Shown one piece after another: positions 50,501-61,628 of a stretch of DNA of 64,000 nt; position 1 is the stretch's first letter, and every line of letters begins with the position of its first letter. A program made the position numbers and the translations under genes. Source of the stretch: Galerina marginata (Eukaryota; Basidiomycota; Agaricomycetes; Agaricales; Galerinaceae); contig JAECYW010000002.1 in the NCBI GenBank assembly GCA_023014335.1, positions 682,001-746,000 on the forward strand. Direction: 5' to 3'. The notes below the pieces were generated by a model. The model had not been told where the DNA came from. It made no database searches and was given only the letters and a program-made list of their open reading frames with translations.

Positions 50501-51624
50501 TGCTTTCTTGATGGTAAACCCGGAGGAAATATCGAGCAGGGGAACATACCAGGTGTTGGGTCTATGGTGTAGAGGTCATTCCAGTTCGTTGGCAATAGCT
50601 CGTTAGATTCGTTCAGGACGCCTTCTTCGCGAAAGAGGTACTCCATTATCGTCGGGAAGGCGCGTACTTGTGCCTGAACTCGGACCAAAAGCTAGACGCT
50701 TTGCAAGGTTGTCCTGCCATTCCTTCGTTGGAACGACAGATAGACCGTGATCTTCAGAAGATTCAGCGGTACTTGCAGGTGAAGGCCAGTGTGCAGTGTG
50801 GACTTGCCTTGATTAGATGAAACAATTTCACGAGAAACTCGAGACTGTCTCCGAGTTCTCGATGAATCTGCCTGAGAAGCTTTCATTGCTCTTTAAGATA
50901 GACGCAAAAAAATCTTCTTTTGTCGCATCTCCCCGTTGCGTCCGGCGTCCGGACGGTCCCTATATGACATCATTGACGCCTTTCTGACTAAGAATATGAG
51001 TGCAGCACGAACGTATGGCCCTGAATCTACCCTCGCCAGTATCTCGCGAGCAAGGTCATCTTGCCGCAGATCTGAGGCAACGCTCTGTACCCTTGGGTCT
51101 GGACATTGGAGTATAGCGCCTAATAGAGCCTCGACTTGATGCCAACGCTGTTCGATTGCATGAATATAGCCTTTCGGAGGGCCGCGCTTATAACTTGGAC
51201 CTTTTGAACGTATCTAATCAAAAATTATGCAGAGGAGGACGGCAGGCCAGCGCACCCTAAATACGTGCAAGCTATCGGGTGTTCTATATGAGACATTATA
51301 CCTAGGAAGGTTTGGAACGACTCGCCTGTCCCTGTCAACGCGCAACTTTTGCACGTCTTCGAGTCACTAACTAATGGCTCGCATTTACTTTTGGTTTTAC
51401 GACACTGATCACAAGCTGTAATCGTAAGTCAGAAAATGCAAAGGACGAAAAAAAGAGGACATTAACGCACCGCGGCTACTTCTCTTTCGTGAAGTCGCTT
51501 GTGATTCGTCATGATGGTGTTCCTCGTCGGAGAGATCAGTATCATGCCAATCCATGTCATCCAATGCTAGGGATCAGTTGTGAAAGTTCAGAGAAAGAAA
51601 GAGCAGCGCAAGATTACAAGTCAT
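47526..51624 (-). CDS. Zn2Cys6 fungal transcription factor (frame breaks)
   Basis: Read from 51,624, a probable 7-nt first exon (ATG ACT T) joins a segment rich in Asp and His, then basic RKRSSR. The binuclear zinc cluster is ACDQCRKTKSKCEP..CKSCALT-ACTY, followed by GPSYKRGPPKGYIHAIEQRW. Further down come the fungal-specific transcription factor middle region hallmarks: ELIELYFTNIHPVFPVIHK, ARRxxxxD-like and QTRRQIWWACVLTDRCVA, LLGRPVMIKDEDFDTPLP, and LDQWYITLPEEL. The C-terminal tail is low-complexity, rich in Asn, Tyr, Gly and Pro (NYSYDYGQYGV). The frame shifts at several places, one at GGG near the cluster's last exon (about 51,255). An intron inside the cluster appears to use a GC donor. 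It is expected to bind CGG triplets in the nucleus; targets are unknown. Confidence 0.8.
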
Positions 51625-52284
51625 ATTTGGAATGGCTGATCTCAGCCTGAGACGCGAATGACATACACGTGAGCGCTTGTCATGTTCGATCGAGCCGCCA
51701 GCCGCCGGCTATCAACACCTTCACACACTTCTGCCATCGATTGACTCTTCAACCCAGCTACTTGGTGGAAATATAACACTTCTAGAAGCCGGTATCCTCT
51801 TCAGAACATCTCCGTGGTCAGAAGGTAAGTTTTCATGATAAAGGTGATGGAGTCTACCCTAGTATGCCCGCCGATGCCACTTATGATTCAACAATAAGTC
51901 AAGCTCAGAAGATTCGTTCAAATTCTTGGTTTCCGATGGTATTCCGTTCCCGGATTGATAGGAGGAACTTACGGAAGTAAGTGACGGGAATACCAAGGTG
52001 TATTACCATCTCATGTGCAATAAGGACCTTTTGAAGAGCTCCATCTCCTTACTAACCCGAAAGGTAGTGCAATCTCCAACGTGAGACCGAAGTAAACGTA
52101 TGAAAAGTATTTTGAACTTGCCTAGCTTATTTATTATCACTTATCAACTCTTTCCGGTGTCATGGGACTCGGACCTTGTGTTATCGCTCACACTGTCTGC
52201 CAACCAACCTCAATTCTGTGTCATAAAAGGCCAGGGACCCAGAATAGAAGCTTGCTAATTCGTCAGTCAGAATACATGAAGGCC
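51625..52284. other. Intergenic, Zn2Cys6 upstream region
   Basis: About 660 bp with no recognised gene. Confidence 0.45.
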
Positions 52285-53464
52285 TTATTTGAGAGGGCTG
52301 AACGATAGTGGTGACAGAATAAAAGCATCCATAGAACGCGTCAACTGTGCAGTCTGGTGAAGGTTCTTCAAAATGCCATTTACACCCAGACGAATAACCA
52401 CCAACCTTTGAAACCGTCTCCGCCCATCCGTCAATCTGCCATGCCTTCTCGCGTGTCTCTTTCCTCCCTTGCAGGTTTCTAAACCAAGGATCAGCAAGAA
52501 ATCAAGAAACCAGATGCGGACCTACGGATACTGCCACATATGGTGAACCTGGTGAAGTCGTCCAACTTGCGAAAACCATGCACCGACCGGCGCCACGGAT
52601 TTTCGGCGCGCTTCAATACCTCTTCGCCTGCGAAAGAAAAGTTTCAATCGATGAGAAGCTCACGAAGGTATATGACGCACCAGGTGTTCTCCCACTCTAA
52701 AAGAGTTCCAGGCTTCAGCTGATAGGTCCTAAGTTCGAATATGCCTCCCTCGGCATGAGGTGGTGCAGTTGGTAAGATGGCGAATTCTTGATTCAATTGG
52801 TTTGTGCGCGAAGTAAGAAACGGCAGCATTGCCTTATAGGCCTCCAAATGCTAGCAAGTAAATCCCATTAGGCAAAGGGTGGAATATGCAGATCTCATGA
52901 ATCACACCTCGGACGTCCTGACAAGCTGTGAGGTTTTGTCATATCCTGCATAGTTCTCATATTCCAGAATATGAACGAATGTGTCCTGATCGCCAACCAT
53001 GGTCTCCCAGTTTCCGGTGAGTTTGACACCGAGCCTGGAATCTTCTTGAACCCCTTTGTAATACCTTTCCCTACAAATTCACAAATGAAATCATTGGCTT
53101 TGAGTTCCAATTCAGATATCACTCACGCGGCCTGCTTGTATTCGTCAATCTTGTCGGGTTTAACACGATGCGCTGGGAGTTGAACTTCAGATCAGGACAG
53201 GGACAGGGAAACGCAACTACAAACTTTCAAACCCGTGGATATACTTTCCCCTGCCCACCAAGCGCGAGTGCTGCTGAATATCAAGGTCTCCGGCTTGTTT
53301 GGCCTCTGCAGAGCCATGTAGTAAGGACTGCGAATACGAACAAATGCGGTAGGTTAGCATCCAACTGTAATTCCGGAGCAGCACAATACCTGTACGGAGA
53401 TGCTTCGTTTGGCAGTAGATGCAACTCCAGGTGCAGCCATGCGACGTACTGCTGAAGTGAACAT
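52285..53464 (-). CDS. NIPSNAP-family mitochondrial protein
   Basis: Eight exons join in frame to 266 residues: 53,390-53,464, 53,225-53,327, 53,127-53,172, 52,908-53,070, 52,681-52,850, 52,526-52,627, 52,406-52,478 and 52,285-52,353. The first exon encodes MFTSAVRRMAAPGVASTAKR, an Arg- and Ala-rich leader without acidic residues, as in mitochondrial presequences. Then come SLLHGSAEAKQAGDLDIQQ, GRGKYIHGFETHRVKPDKI and a first ferredoxin-like NIPSNAP repeat ending FVHILEYENYAGYDKT. The second repeat runs from GGIFELRTYQLKPGTLLEW to WFSQVGRLHQVHHMWQYP. It ends MDAFILSPLSFSPLK. NIPSNAP proteins are matrix-associated; in animals they take part in mitophagy signalling, and in fungi the role is unclear. 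No lesion seen. Confidence 0.93.
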
Positions 53465-53820
53465 AGGTAGGGCGTCGGGAGAAATGGGAAGGGGAAGAGG
53501 GGATGTAAGTCAATATCGCCGCAACGCTCTTTCGCGTAGTCCGTTACCCCACCTGTGGTATGACGTAAGCGGGGACCCTTTCACTCATTGCAAATTCAAT
53601 TACGGAAGGAAATTTGCCAATACTTACTCACTGTTTACTATGTCGGCCCCGGGCCCCTCGCTGTCGGGAGTGCGGATTAGAAATAATTCTTGTTATAATA
53701 CGAGTGCCCATGTTTCAATTTATTGACTTCCACCTTGCTTTCACCCCAGTTTGGAGGTAGGAAGACAACCACAGGCAGGTGATGATGTTCTCAAGATATC
53801 CGGAATTCCTATGATGTTGT
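53465..53820. other. Intergenic, NIPSNAP upstream region
   Basis: No gene seen between the NIPSNAP start and the glycosyltransferase stop. Confidence 0.45.
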
Positions 53821-55523
53821 TCATTCCTCAATGTATATCTCATTAATGATCCACATCGCTTCTATATCCCGGTCTAAGCGTACTCGAAAATATCGAGCGG
53901 AGACCCGACCACCTTCCGTTTTACATACCCTTCCAATTGAATGAGATCCAGAAACAGTCGTCCAGCTCAGGCGGGCAGTCCAAGTTTGCTGTGAGAAAGA
54001 CCATCATAACGGACTTCATTATGACGCAATAAAGGCTTAAATACACTCACCCAAGTAAATCCATCTGAGATACATCGAATATAGCATGACGGAGGATAAT
54101 TTTTGCCTGCTCTCCCACAGACAAGACAAAACATTGAGCTAAAACGACTCGTGTCAAACTCAACATAATCCAGTCATCTTTTTTGGCGTCTTTCCTAGGT
54201 CAAACATCTATTCAGAATTACAGGAAGCAAAGATTATACTCACTTTCCGGGCTGCGGAAGGCCGTCTCATACCTCCCATCGACTGCATTAGATGGTGGGA
54301 AGCCGTGGTAATGAGCTTTTCGCGCTTCTCCTAAAGTCCTCAATCTATTTTTCTCGATCTCAAGTATCTCTTTTGCCGCGGAGACCGACACATCTAGTCC
54401 AAGTATTTCCGGGAGTAACTTGATTGAGGTTTCGAAGATGCACAACCTGCCATGACACGGAGCTCGAGAAATTTCGATATCAGTGGAACGTGGCAAAACG
54501 CTGACATAGGGAAAGTCGAGATAACGTTCGCTTGATGTGAAGATGGAGTCCAGGAACTCCGCGGCTCTAAGCTAGAATGGTTCAAGGTAGACGACGATCG
54601 AAAAGGATGAAAAGACTCACAATATGACGGTTATTCCTCGCTTCGCCTTCTGTACCGACTGTAAACGGCTGTCCTCCCCCAAGTCCGATGCCTGGGTCGA
54701 ACCACTGCTCGGGAATTTTGTTGCTGAGGATAGTAAAGTAGTTATCTGCCATCTGGTGTTCCTCGACTGATAGCTGTAATTTATCTAGCGTTGACAGAAA
54801 TTCGATTGCGGAAGAGCGTGTAATCATGGTCCCGTAGCCTAGCCATGCAAAGGTCATATGAACTTTTGGCTCGACGATAGTTCTGCGGAGCTGGGTGGAA
54901 AGCATTTCATCTGCTGGTTGGAGATGAATTGATGACAACGAGGCTTCATTTATTCGAATGGCCAATGCCCGAATAATTTCCGGAAGAACGAGGTAATCGT
55001 CATCCTGGTTTTGTGCCCCATTAATTTTGAAGAGTCAAGAAGAACTTTTGTTTGCAAACCTGGATAAAGCAATACGGCGTCCTGGCTTGAGCGCAAGCCA
55101 TGTATCGAGCCTGAAAATATAAATTCTCGGAGGAGTTTATTATAAATAGTTTTCCCTCGGGGCATGTGGTCTTCGAGAAATCCTGGAAAGAGATAATCAT
55201 TGAAAATATCACACAGAAGATTTAGGAAGACGAAGCACTGAGAGGGAAATTTGCTGAGGATTATTGTTCCAGATGACGACATCTTGTACGATATCTTCCA
55301 ATAGATGATCGCAGATATTCGAAGTGATCTTTTTGACGTTCGAAAAGCGAGACCAATTTAGAATGACGACAGTGATATTTTGTAAATTTGAACTATCAGC
55401 AGTCAAAACTTGAAGTAGGGCCGACCCAGGTTGCGTTGCTGTAAGTGGGATGTGTTGGGTCACAAGAAGTGAAAGGACGGAAAGGAAAGCCACGACGATG
55501 GCAAGATGAAACAGCGTCAACAT
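53821..55523 (-). CDS. Membrane-anchored glycosyltransferase with discoidin-like C-terminus
   Basis: Exons from 55,523: 55,239-55,523, 55,060-55,182, 54,621-55,004, 54,244-54,571, and further exons to the stop at 53,821. The N-terminus has one hydrophobic anchor (FHLAIVVAFLSVLSLLV), typical of Golgi type II transferases. The catalytic part contains NITVVILNWSRFSNVKKI, IVQDVVIWNNNPQQ, YFQARYMACAQARTPYCFIQ, then DDDYLVLPEI with a DxD-type metal and nucleotide-sugar site. Later comes GTMITRSSAIEFLSTLD. The C-terminal third (SNAVDGRYETAFRSPE, KKDDWIMLSLTR, RYFRVRLDRDIEAMWII) resembles a discoidin/F5/8-type carbohydrate-binding fold. The overall arrangement is known from mushroom genomes and is GT64/GT2-like; donor and acceptor are unknown. 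One frame mismatch remains near 54,200 next to a run of six A. Confidence 0.75.
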
Positions 55524-55920
55524 AGCACATATCAGCGATAACACCTAATGCGATGTGAAGATGAGTGGTCGCTTGGTGGTCGCTCAAGATCAAAGTTGTG
55601 TCTGTGAAAGGAAATTCACGCCATATCAGGGTCTTTGAACTCGTGACCGTAGGACGAAGTGCTAGCTCTGCGGAAGGACTCCATGTGGTTCCAATGTGGT
55701 TCACATAAAACCCAGATTACCTGATGAAAGTGAACCTTTGAGAATTCGATTCGCGTTTGTTTGACACGATGAAGAGCAGAAAACCTCACAGCCACCAGTA
55801 CATTGTTTAATCTTGTGTTTAATAGTGACCATGGCGCGGACACAAAATAAGTTATAACCCCGGCGGCCCGTCTCGAACATTAAAATGCATGCCTCGACAT
55901 GTCATTGGCAAATCTCAAAT
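55524..55920. other. Intergenic, glycosyltransferase upstream region
   Basis: About 400 bp, no gene recognised. Confidence 0.45.
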
Positions 55921-57525
55921 CTATAGGTGAATGGGTCGTGATTTTGTACCCCTGGGTGTGTATACGAGTCCTTCGGGCTCTTCATCAATGTATGAAATCC
56001 GAGGTACCGCCTTCTTGGAGCGGACGGCCGCTTGTTTCGCTGGCCTAGTATGCCCTGTGGTGTTGCTACCTTCATCTTCGGTATCAACATCCGTTGATCG
56101 TGATTCCGGGAAGTCTGCGCGCTTCCTTTTTCGACTAGCGGTGGTAGACGAAGTCGGCTGGACCTGAGATTTGGATTTCTTGGACCAGATAGGGAACTCC
56201 TTCCAGAGGCGACGTTGGAAAGCCTCGTCATATCCCACACACTTCATTGTCGAGACTGAGAGTTGCTGGGGAAGCAGGCTGCAGGTTAACGACCAAGTTC
56301 TACAATCAGGCTATATTGTTTACGTACCACTTCGCCCGCAGTCGAATGCCTTTTCGATTTCATCACTGCTAACAGCGTTTTTCTGACTGGGGGGTACTGC
56401 TTCACATTCAGCTGCAGTTGGTTTGCGACCAAGTACTCTGCGGGCAGTGATCTTCGCGCGAATTTCACCACCCCACTGTTTTTTCTGAATTTCGTGAGCC
56501 CAAGTTTTGCGAACCTAACAGATATATATCAACTGTGTGCATCTGCATCGGAAGGGAATTTACCTTCGGCTCCAGCGAATTCCATTCTTCCCTAGTTAAG
56601 GAGGCGCATAACTGCACAACATACATGCCGACAAATAACCATTCATTGGGCTGTAGCCTAGTAATGACCCTCCAGACACCGGGCCTATTCTTTGGTCTGG
56701 GACTGAGAAAAATGCCTGGCTGGCCAGGTAGCTGTGGTCCCTGGGGGTTAAACATCAAATTGACGAACATGAAGTCATTCATTCCGTGTTGAGCAATGAG
56801 TTCTGCTCTGATTTTAGGAAACGGGTCCTGAACGTTCCCTCCATATCTATCAGACATGAACTGTCTTGACACTATGGCGTCTCTCACGTCTTGATCCAGG
56901 GTGACTTCGTAGCCTTCGAAGCCGATGGTCTTCAATCGGTCATGGAGTATACTCAGACTGAATTCCATGCCTTTGACCTTCTCGGCTTTGGGCTATGAAA
57001 AAAATCTCGTTATAGAACTGTGATAGTTATGAATAAGCAACATACATTTTTCATTTTGTTAATCTTTTCGTATTCCGAGTCTCGCTTTCGCTTAAAATCA
57101 AACCATTTGTCAACGACGACCTCTACGATCAAGCGTTGACGCTTCGAACCAGGAACGGACAACCAGTTGACGTTGTCCTGAGGCTCGTCTTTAATCTTCC
57201 GTTCATCGCAATCAACTGCCGTATCGAAGATAGAAAGCTCGGCTATGCCTTCATGCTTGGGCTTGGTAATTTTACAAGACAGTTCGTTTTTCTGATAGCC
57301 AGATGAACATACTTTCAAGTAGCGGGAGTAAGACCATACCAGTTCATGTACAGACTTCACATCCAAATTTTCGAGAGTTTTGGCCTCATACTTGCCATTG
57401 TCACCGAAAAAATCGATAGGATTTGCGTCCTCAGACTCCTAGGCATTGCTGAGCAATCTTCGGCTTAGTAGGTAAGAAAATCATCGTACCTTGTCCGACG
57501 GTTCTTTCGCAGCTTTATAAACCAT
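55921..57525 (-). CDS. DUF6697-domain protein
   Basis: Exons 57,490-57,525, 57,046-57,438, 56,564-56,992, 56,328-56,514 and 55,921-56,265 form the gene. The DUF6697 domain, known mainly from mushroom-forming fungi, is recognised by RYGGNVQDPFP, NDFMFVNLMFNPQGPQLPG, GVWRVITRLQPNEWLFVGMY, LTREEWNSLEP, VRKTWAHEIQKKQWGGEIRA and MKCVGYDEAFQRRLWKEFP. The tail is basic with RKRKRADFPES and KKAVP, compatible with a nuclear protein. Its function is unknown. Exon 4 is one base too long for the frame: a CCC run at about 56,335-56,337 (GGG on the coding strand) read as two bases restores AFDCGEV followed by QLSVSTMKCVGYDE. The N-terminal part (about 1-140) has no recognised domain. Confidence 0.85.
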
Positions 57526-57777
57526 CTCCCAGATGTACCATACTTCTAGTTGCGAGGTTTGCTTACGGCCGGTGGAATTGACAGAAGATGAACAAAAAGT
57601 GAGAATCGATTTGGTTCAGCTGCTAAGCTTGAATTGATGAATGACCCTTGCTTCCAGAATCGCACGCCTGCCAAGATGGTTGATTATGGCTCACTGAAGC
57701 TCATGATAGCTGTTGAGGCCTTGGGGCTTGTTGAGTATTGAAATGAAAGTGCATGAGAGAATGCTAGTTGTACACAT

Positions 57778-58137
57778 ATGGATGAAGTGGAGGAGAAAAT
57801 CACCGAACGCTTAAACGAGCAAGCTGGGGCCGGCTACATCGGTCCTCAAGGAACGTCACTATACTGTACCTTCCAAAAGACATCTTTTCTGAAGTTGAGA
57901 CCCTCTAACCAGCTGCCTGGAGATAGAAAAGAAACCTCGGTTACTCTGAGGGTTTCTAATGAAGTGTAAGTGTGTCTGTTTCAATCGCTTCCTGGTTCAA
58001 GGTTCTCATGTACATACAGATCAATAGAGGATCCGAAAGTCCAACGGAAGACGAGTCGAGAATCTTCGCAGTTCAACGAGGGGAGCCAAGGGAACCTTCA
58101 ATTTTTTGAACAACATGTGAGAGAAGGTACAAATTAA
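57778..58137 (+). CDS. Possible small two-exon gene, unknown protein
   Basis: ATG at 57,778 opens a frame (MDEVEEKITERLNEQAGAGY..) ending at a GTAAGT donor at 57,966. An acceptor at 58,018-58,019 joins in frame to VSIEDPKVQRKTSRESSQ.., stop at 58,135-58,137. This gives 101 residues, charged at both ends, no signal peptide or domain. Support is a good intron with open frame on both sides; there is no family match. It lies between the divergent DUF6697 start and the 3' end of the proteasome gene, only 41 bp from the latter's stop. It may be chance or part of a transcribed 3' region. Confidence 0.35.
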
Positions 58138-58178
58138 TTCGAATACAATGCGATGAACAAAAATGCGTAACGTCGTAA

Positions 58179-59039
58179 TCAATCCATCCTTCCTTTCAGA
58201 GTACGGGTGATCACCTTGTCCTTCGTTCTAAGGGAAGTAAGGTAAAATAGAGACAAGTCAGTTGAAAGACAGGCATTTCATCGGAAGCCAATTACACTGA
58301 CATTACATGAACGATACAACCCCAGCCCTGAAAATGCATCCCGGTCGACTGCGTTCATCAGCGTTTGAGATATTGTTTCGAAAAGATCTTCGGGTTCTAG
58401 TCCTGGTTCCCAAAGACCTTCAGCAACACCATACAATTTGGTGCTAGCAGTTCCAGCAACTACGAAGTCTTTTGCGAAATTGAGACATCCAATGAGGTCT
58501 GTCGCCGCAATGAAAGGTTTGATACCACCTGATGGTGTTTTCGAGATGCCAGCCATAACCGGTTCAATGAAATAGGGACCAAAGCGGTGTTCATAAAGGG
58601 TCGAGGATACAAGGTGGGCAAAGGTTTCTGGCTCGATTTCTCGTTCCTCTTTGATGGTATACATGTTAAGTCTAAAGCGAAGGCGTTCATGCCTAGAAGA
58701 TATTTCTTGTAAGCATGGATTTCGCGTCGGTAGCGGTATATGGCTCACAATGTCGCTACATCTGTTGCGAGACCTGGAAGTCCAAGGTAGATACGATCTG
58801 TCACAGGGAAAATCTAGCTTGATTTCAATATGATCATAAGGTGACCCAGAATTCGTGAAAACGCACTCTTTGAAAATTTGAGGAGATTCCTAGGGCTTGG
58901 TTCCCCATTCGCAAATCAGAGGCAATCGCTACACAATCCTTGCCAACCATGGCTATTACGGAGCCACCGTTATGGTCCATGATTGACTATGGTTTCCATT
59001 AGTGCGACACAAGCCCCAAACACACGATATACTGACCAT
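58179..59039 (-). CDS. PUP3: 20S proteasome subunit beta-3
   Basis: Exons 59,037-59,039, 58,867-58,986, 58,749-58,813, 58,302-58,692 and 58,179-58,227 give the beta-3 subunit, about 205 residues. Diagnostic stretches are SIMDHNGGSVIAMVGKDCVA, LRMGNQALGISSNFQR, FPVTDRIYLGLPGLATDV, RLNMYTIKEEREIEPETFAH, STLYEHRFGPYFIEPVMAG and GVAEGLWEPGLEPEDLFETI. Beta-3 is a structural, non-catalytic ring subunit and lacks the N-terminal catalytic Thr. The first exon holds only the ATG, then GTCAGT. Near the end, a CCC run at 58,326-58,328 must lose one base for the expected SGWGCIVHVITKDKVITRTL and GRMD; as given, the frame goes astray. The gene is essential, so a consensus error is likely. Divergent from the MoaA-MoaC gene with 265 bp between starts. 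Confidence 0.93.
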
Positions 59040-59304
59040 GTCGAATGAATGGCAATGAAGTGAAAGTTATAGAGCAAGGTGATTGTGGTAGCGAATTACG
59101 CGTCTTGTGCCTTCCTCGAGTCCTTTCTGGGGTGACGCGTCGTTTCTATAACAGGTTCCTTGTCACGCGAAATCCGGACCGCTGTTCCTACCGTTTGTTG
59201 GTCTGATCACCGTGGAGTTTTCAAAACTACCCGAGTCATCTTCATGAAGCCCATATCTTCGGACTTGTTGTTGTATTTCGAACAAGTTCTTTGCATTTCG
59301 AAGA
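59040..59304. promoter_or_regulatory. Shared divergent promoter of proteasome beta-3 and MoaA-MoaC
   Basis: 265 bp between start codons on opposite strands. The region must hold at least the core promoters of both genes; no factor site is claimed. Confidence 0.5.
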
Positions 59305-61511
59305 ATGCCACTCCTAAGGCCAATATTTAGTGCCAGGTCCAACGCATTTAGATCCTTTGCGACGAACAGTGCTGCAGCTGTGCTCAAGTCAAATGTGCAG
59401 CTTCGGGCCCAGGTATGCACCCTTTTCTTCACTTGGACCATCCTAATACAAAAATTTCAATGACATAGGCAAGGATTCAAGAAATTGATACGGCTGTTCC
59501 TGTCTCCAAACACCTAATAGACACGTTCAATCGTCGACATAATTACCTTAGAATTTCCTTGACAGAGAGGTGTAATCTTCGATGTGGGTTATCTCTTGCA
59601 CAATCTGGTATTCTGTCTGAAAGATTTGCACAGGCTTCTATTGCATGCCAAGTGAAGGTGTAGAACTATCATCAGATGGAAAATTGCTTACGAACGAAGA
59701 GATTCTTCGTCTCGCGACCTTATTCGTAAAGAGCGGGGTTACCAAGATCCGACTTACAGGAGGAGAGCCCACAGTTCGAAAAGGAATTGGAGAAATAATC
59801 AGTTAGCGACAGAATTCTCTCAAGCCAATTACCTCCACTTACATTTGGCCTAGGTAGCTTAAACTCTCTTCGACCATATGGCCTCAAGTCCATTGGAATG
59901 ACGAGTAATGGCCTTGTTCTGCATCGGCGCCTACCTCAGCTCATCGAAAATGGGCTTACCCACTTGAACTTAAGGTACTATTGTTACACCATTTCTTCGA
60001 GGACAGGGAACTGAAACATTTAACACCAGCCTAGATACATTGGACCCTTTCAAATTTGAGCTCATCACTCGAAGAAGAGGACATGATGCAGTTCTCAAAG
60101 CTCTGGAAGTTGCTTTGGCGTCCTCTCTTACATCGGTCAAATTGAACGTGGTGGTCATAAAAGACCTGAATGATTCCGAAGTTCTTGACTTTGTAGAGAT
60201 GACCAAGAATGAGCCTCTATCAGTCCGGTTTATTGAATTTATGCCGTTTACGGGTCCGTCTTTCTAGCTCCTTTGACAAGCCTTTCTAACTGGGTACTTT
60301 TAGGTAATAAATGGGACAAGAAAAAGATGGTCGAATCCTCCGAATTGCTCAAACGCATTCAAGGCCGACATCCAACTGTTCAGCGTGCCCCAGACGAATT
60401 AAATGATACTGCGAGGTCGTGGACGATACCCGGATACAAGGGTAACTTTGGATTCATCTCAAGCATGTCGGATCATTTCTGTGGCACCTGTAACCGTCTG
60501 CGGTTGACAGCGGATGGTCAGATCAAGGTAAGATATTTTTACCTTGCATGATCTGGGCTGACAGGATTTTTAGGTGTGCTTATTTGACGCTACCGAGGTC
60601 TCTCTTCGTGACAAGCTCCGCATGGGTGCATCGGATGACCAGCTACTCGAGATCATCGGCCGGTCAGTCACCGGCAAGAAAGAGAAGCATGCTGGTATGG
60701 AAGACATCGATGTCGTTACGAACCGTCCGATGATCCTCATAGGTGGTTGAGTCTTCTTCATAAAGAGTGTGCGTCTATGAATTTCTGCATTCTGAATCTT
60801 TCTTACTTTACAGGTAATTTACCAAGGCATGTTCTAGCACTAAGCGGTGGCTCTGTAAATTCGAGATATATTTGGGCTCCTACAACGATCACGAAGCAGC
60901 CCATGTTCAAGAATCCAAGCCCATGTTATTATAGCACCTTGTCTCGCCTCACTCACATCGACGAACGTGGACGTCCCGCCATGGTTGATGTTGGTGACAA
61001 GCAGCCCTCAAGGCGCACTGCAATAGCATCTGGTCGAATATTTATCCCAGAAATAGCCTATGAGTTAATAATGTCCTCTTACCCCTCAGAAGAGACCGAC
61101 TCGAATCCAACTCTAGAAGACAGAGCAGTAGCCAAGGTTAGAAGAAAGGGCGATGTTCTGACTGTTGCTCAGTTGGCCGCGATTATGGGTGCCAAACAGA
61201 CTTCATCGTTGATCCCTCTCTGCCACCCTCTTGCGCTCTCGAAGATCGATGTCAGCTTAAAAGCAGATACACCGGATTCTTCTTGTTCACATAATGGTGC
61301 TGGGTCAAATCGGCATAGTATCCTGTGCACTGCGACTGTATCGTGCGATGGAAAGACTGGCGTTGAGATGGAGGCCCTGACTGCTGTGTCTGTGGGTCTT
61401 TTAACTGTGTGGGATATGCTCAAGGCAGTCGCCGGCAAGGAGATGGAGATTGGAGAAATCATGGTGAACCATAAATCTGGAGGACAGGAGCGGCGATTTC
61501 AATCGAGATAA
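59305..61511 (+). CDS. MOCS1: Fused MoaA-MoaC (cyclic pyranopterin monophosphate synthase), MOCS1-type
   Basis: Exons 59,305-59,412, 59,469-59,583, 59,634-59,801, 59,854-59,974, 60,030-60,253, 60,304-60,527, 60,574-60,745 and 60,814-61,511 join in frame to 609 residues. The start ([20 protein letters not shown]) is a likely mitochondrial presequence. The radical SAM cluster is C71-x3-C75-x2-C78 (ERCNLRCFYC), followed by [17 protein letters not shown]. The second Fe-S site is C305, C308 and C322 ([20 protein letters not shown]). The MoaA part ends ILIGG (G377-G378). The MoaC part has [24 protein letters not shown] and [20 protein letters not shown]. Together they turn GTP into cyclic pyranopterin monophosphate, the first step of molybdenum cofactor synthesis. 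Retention of intron 7 would instead end MoaA exactly after Gly-Gly (TGA 60,748-60,750) and leave an in-frame ATG at 60,777 for MoaC. No lesion seen. Confidence 0.95.
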
Positions 61512-61628
61512 TAAATAATGTTTGTAAGATTCGTGTATTTGTTTCCTTAGTGTACAACCAATTCCATAGGTATTTGTAGACCGATAAGACGAGTACCTTC
61601 AGAGTGAAATATTTCGGCAGCTTCTTTA

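Noticed and set aside
53400..53726. A plus-strand gene opposite the NIPSNAP 5' end
   Set aside because: It overlaps the NIPSNAP presequence exon, and has no domain; the minus-strand exon chain explains the region.
59163..59441. A minus-strand 92-residue protein
   Set aside because: It is antisense to the first exon of the MoaA-MoaC gene, whose mitochondrial leader and splice chain fit much better.
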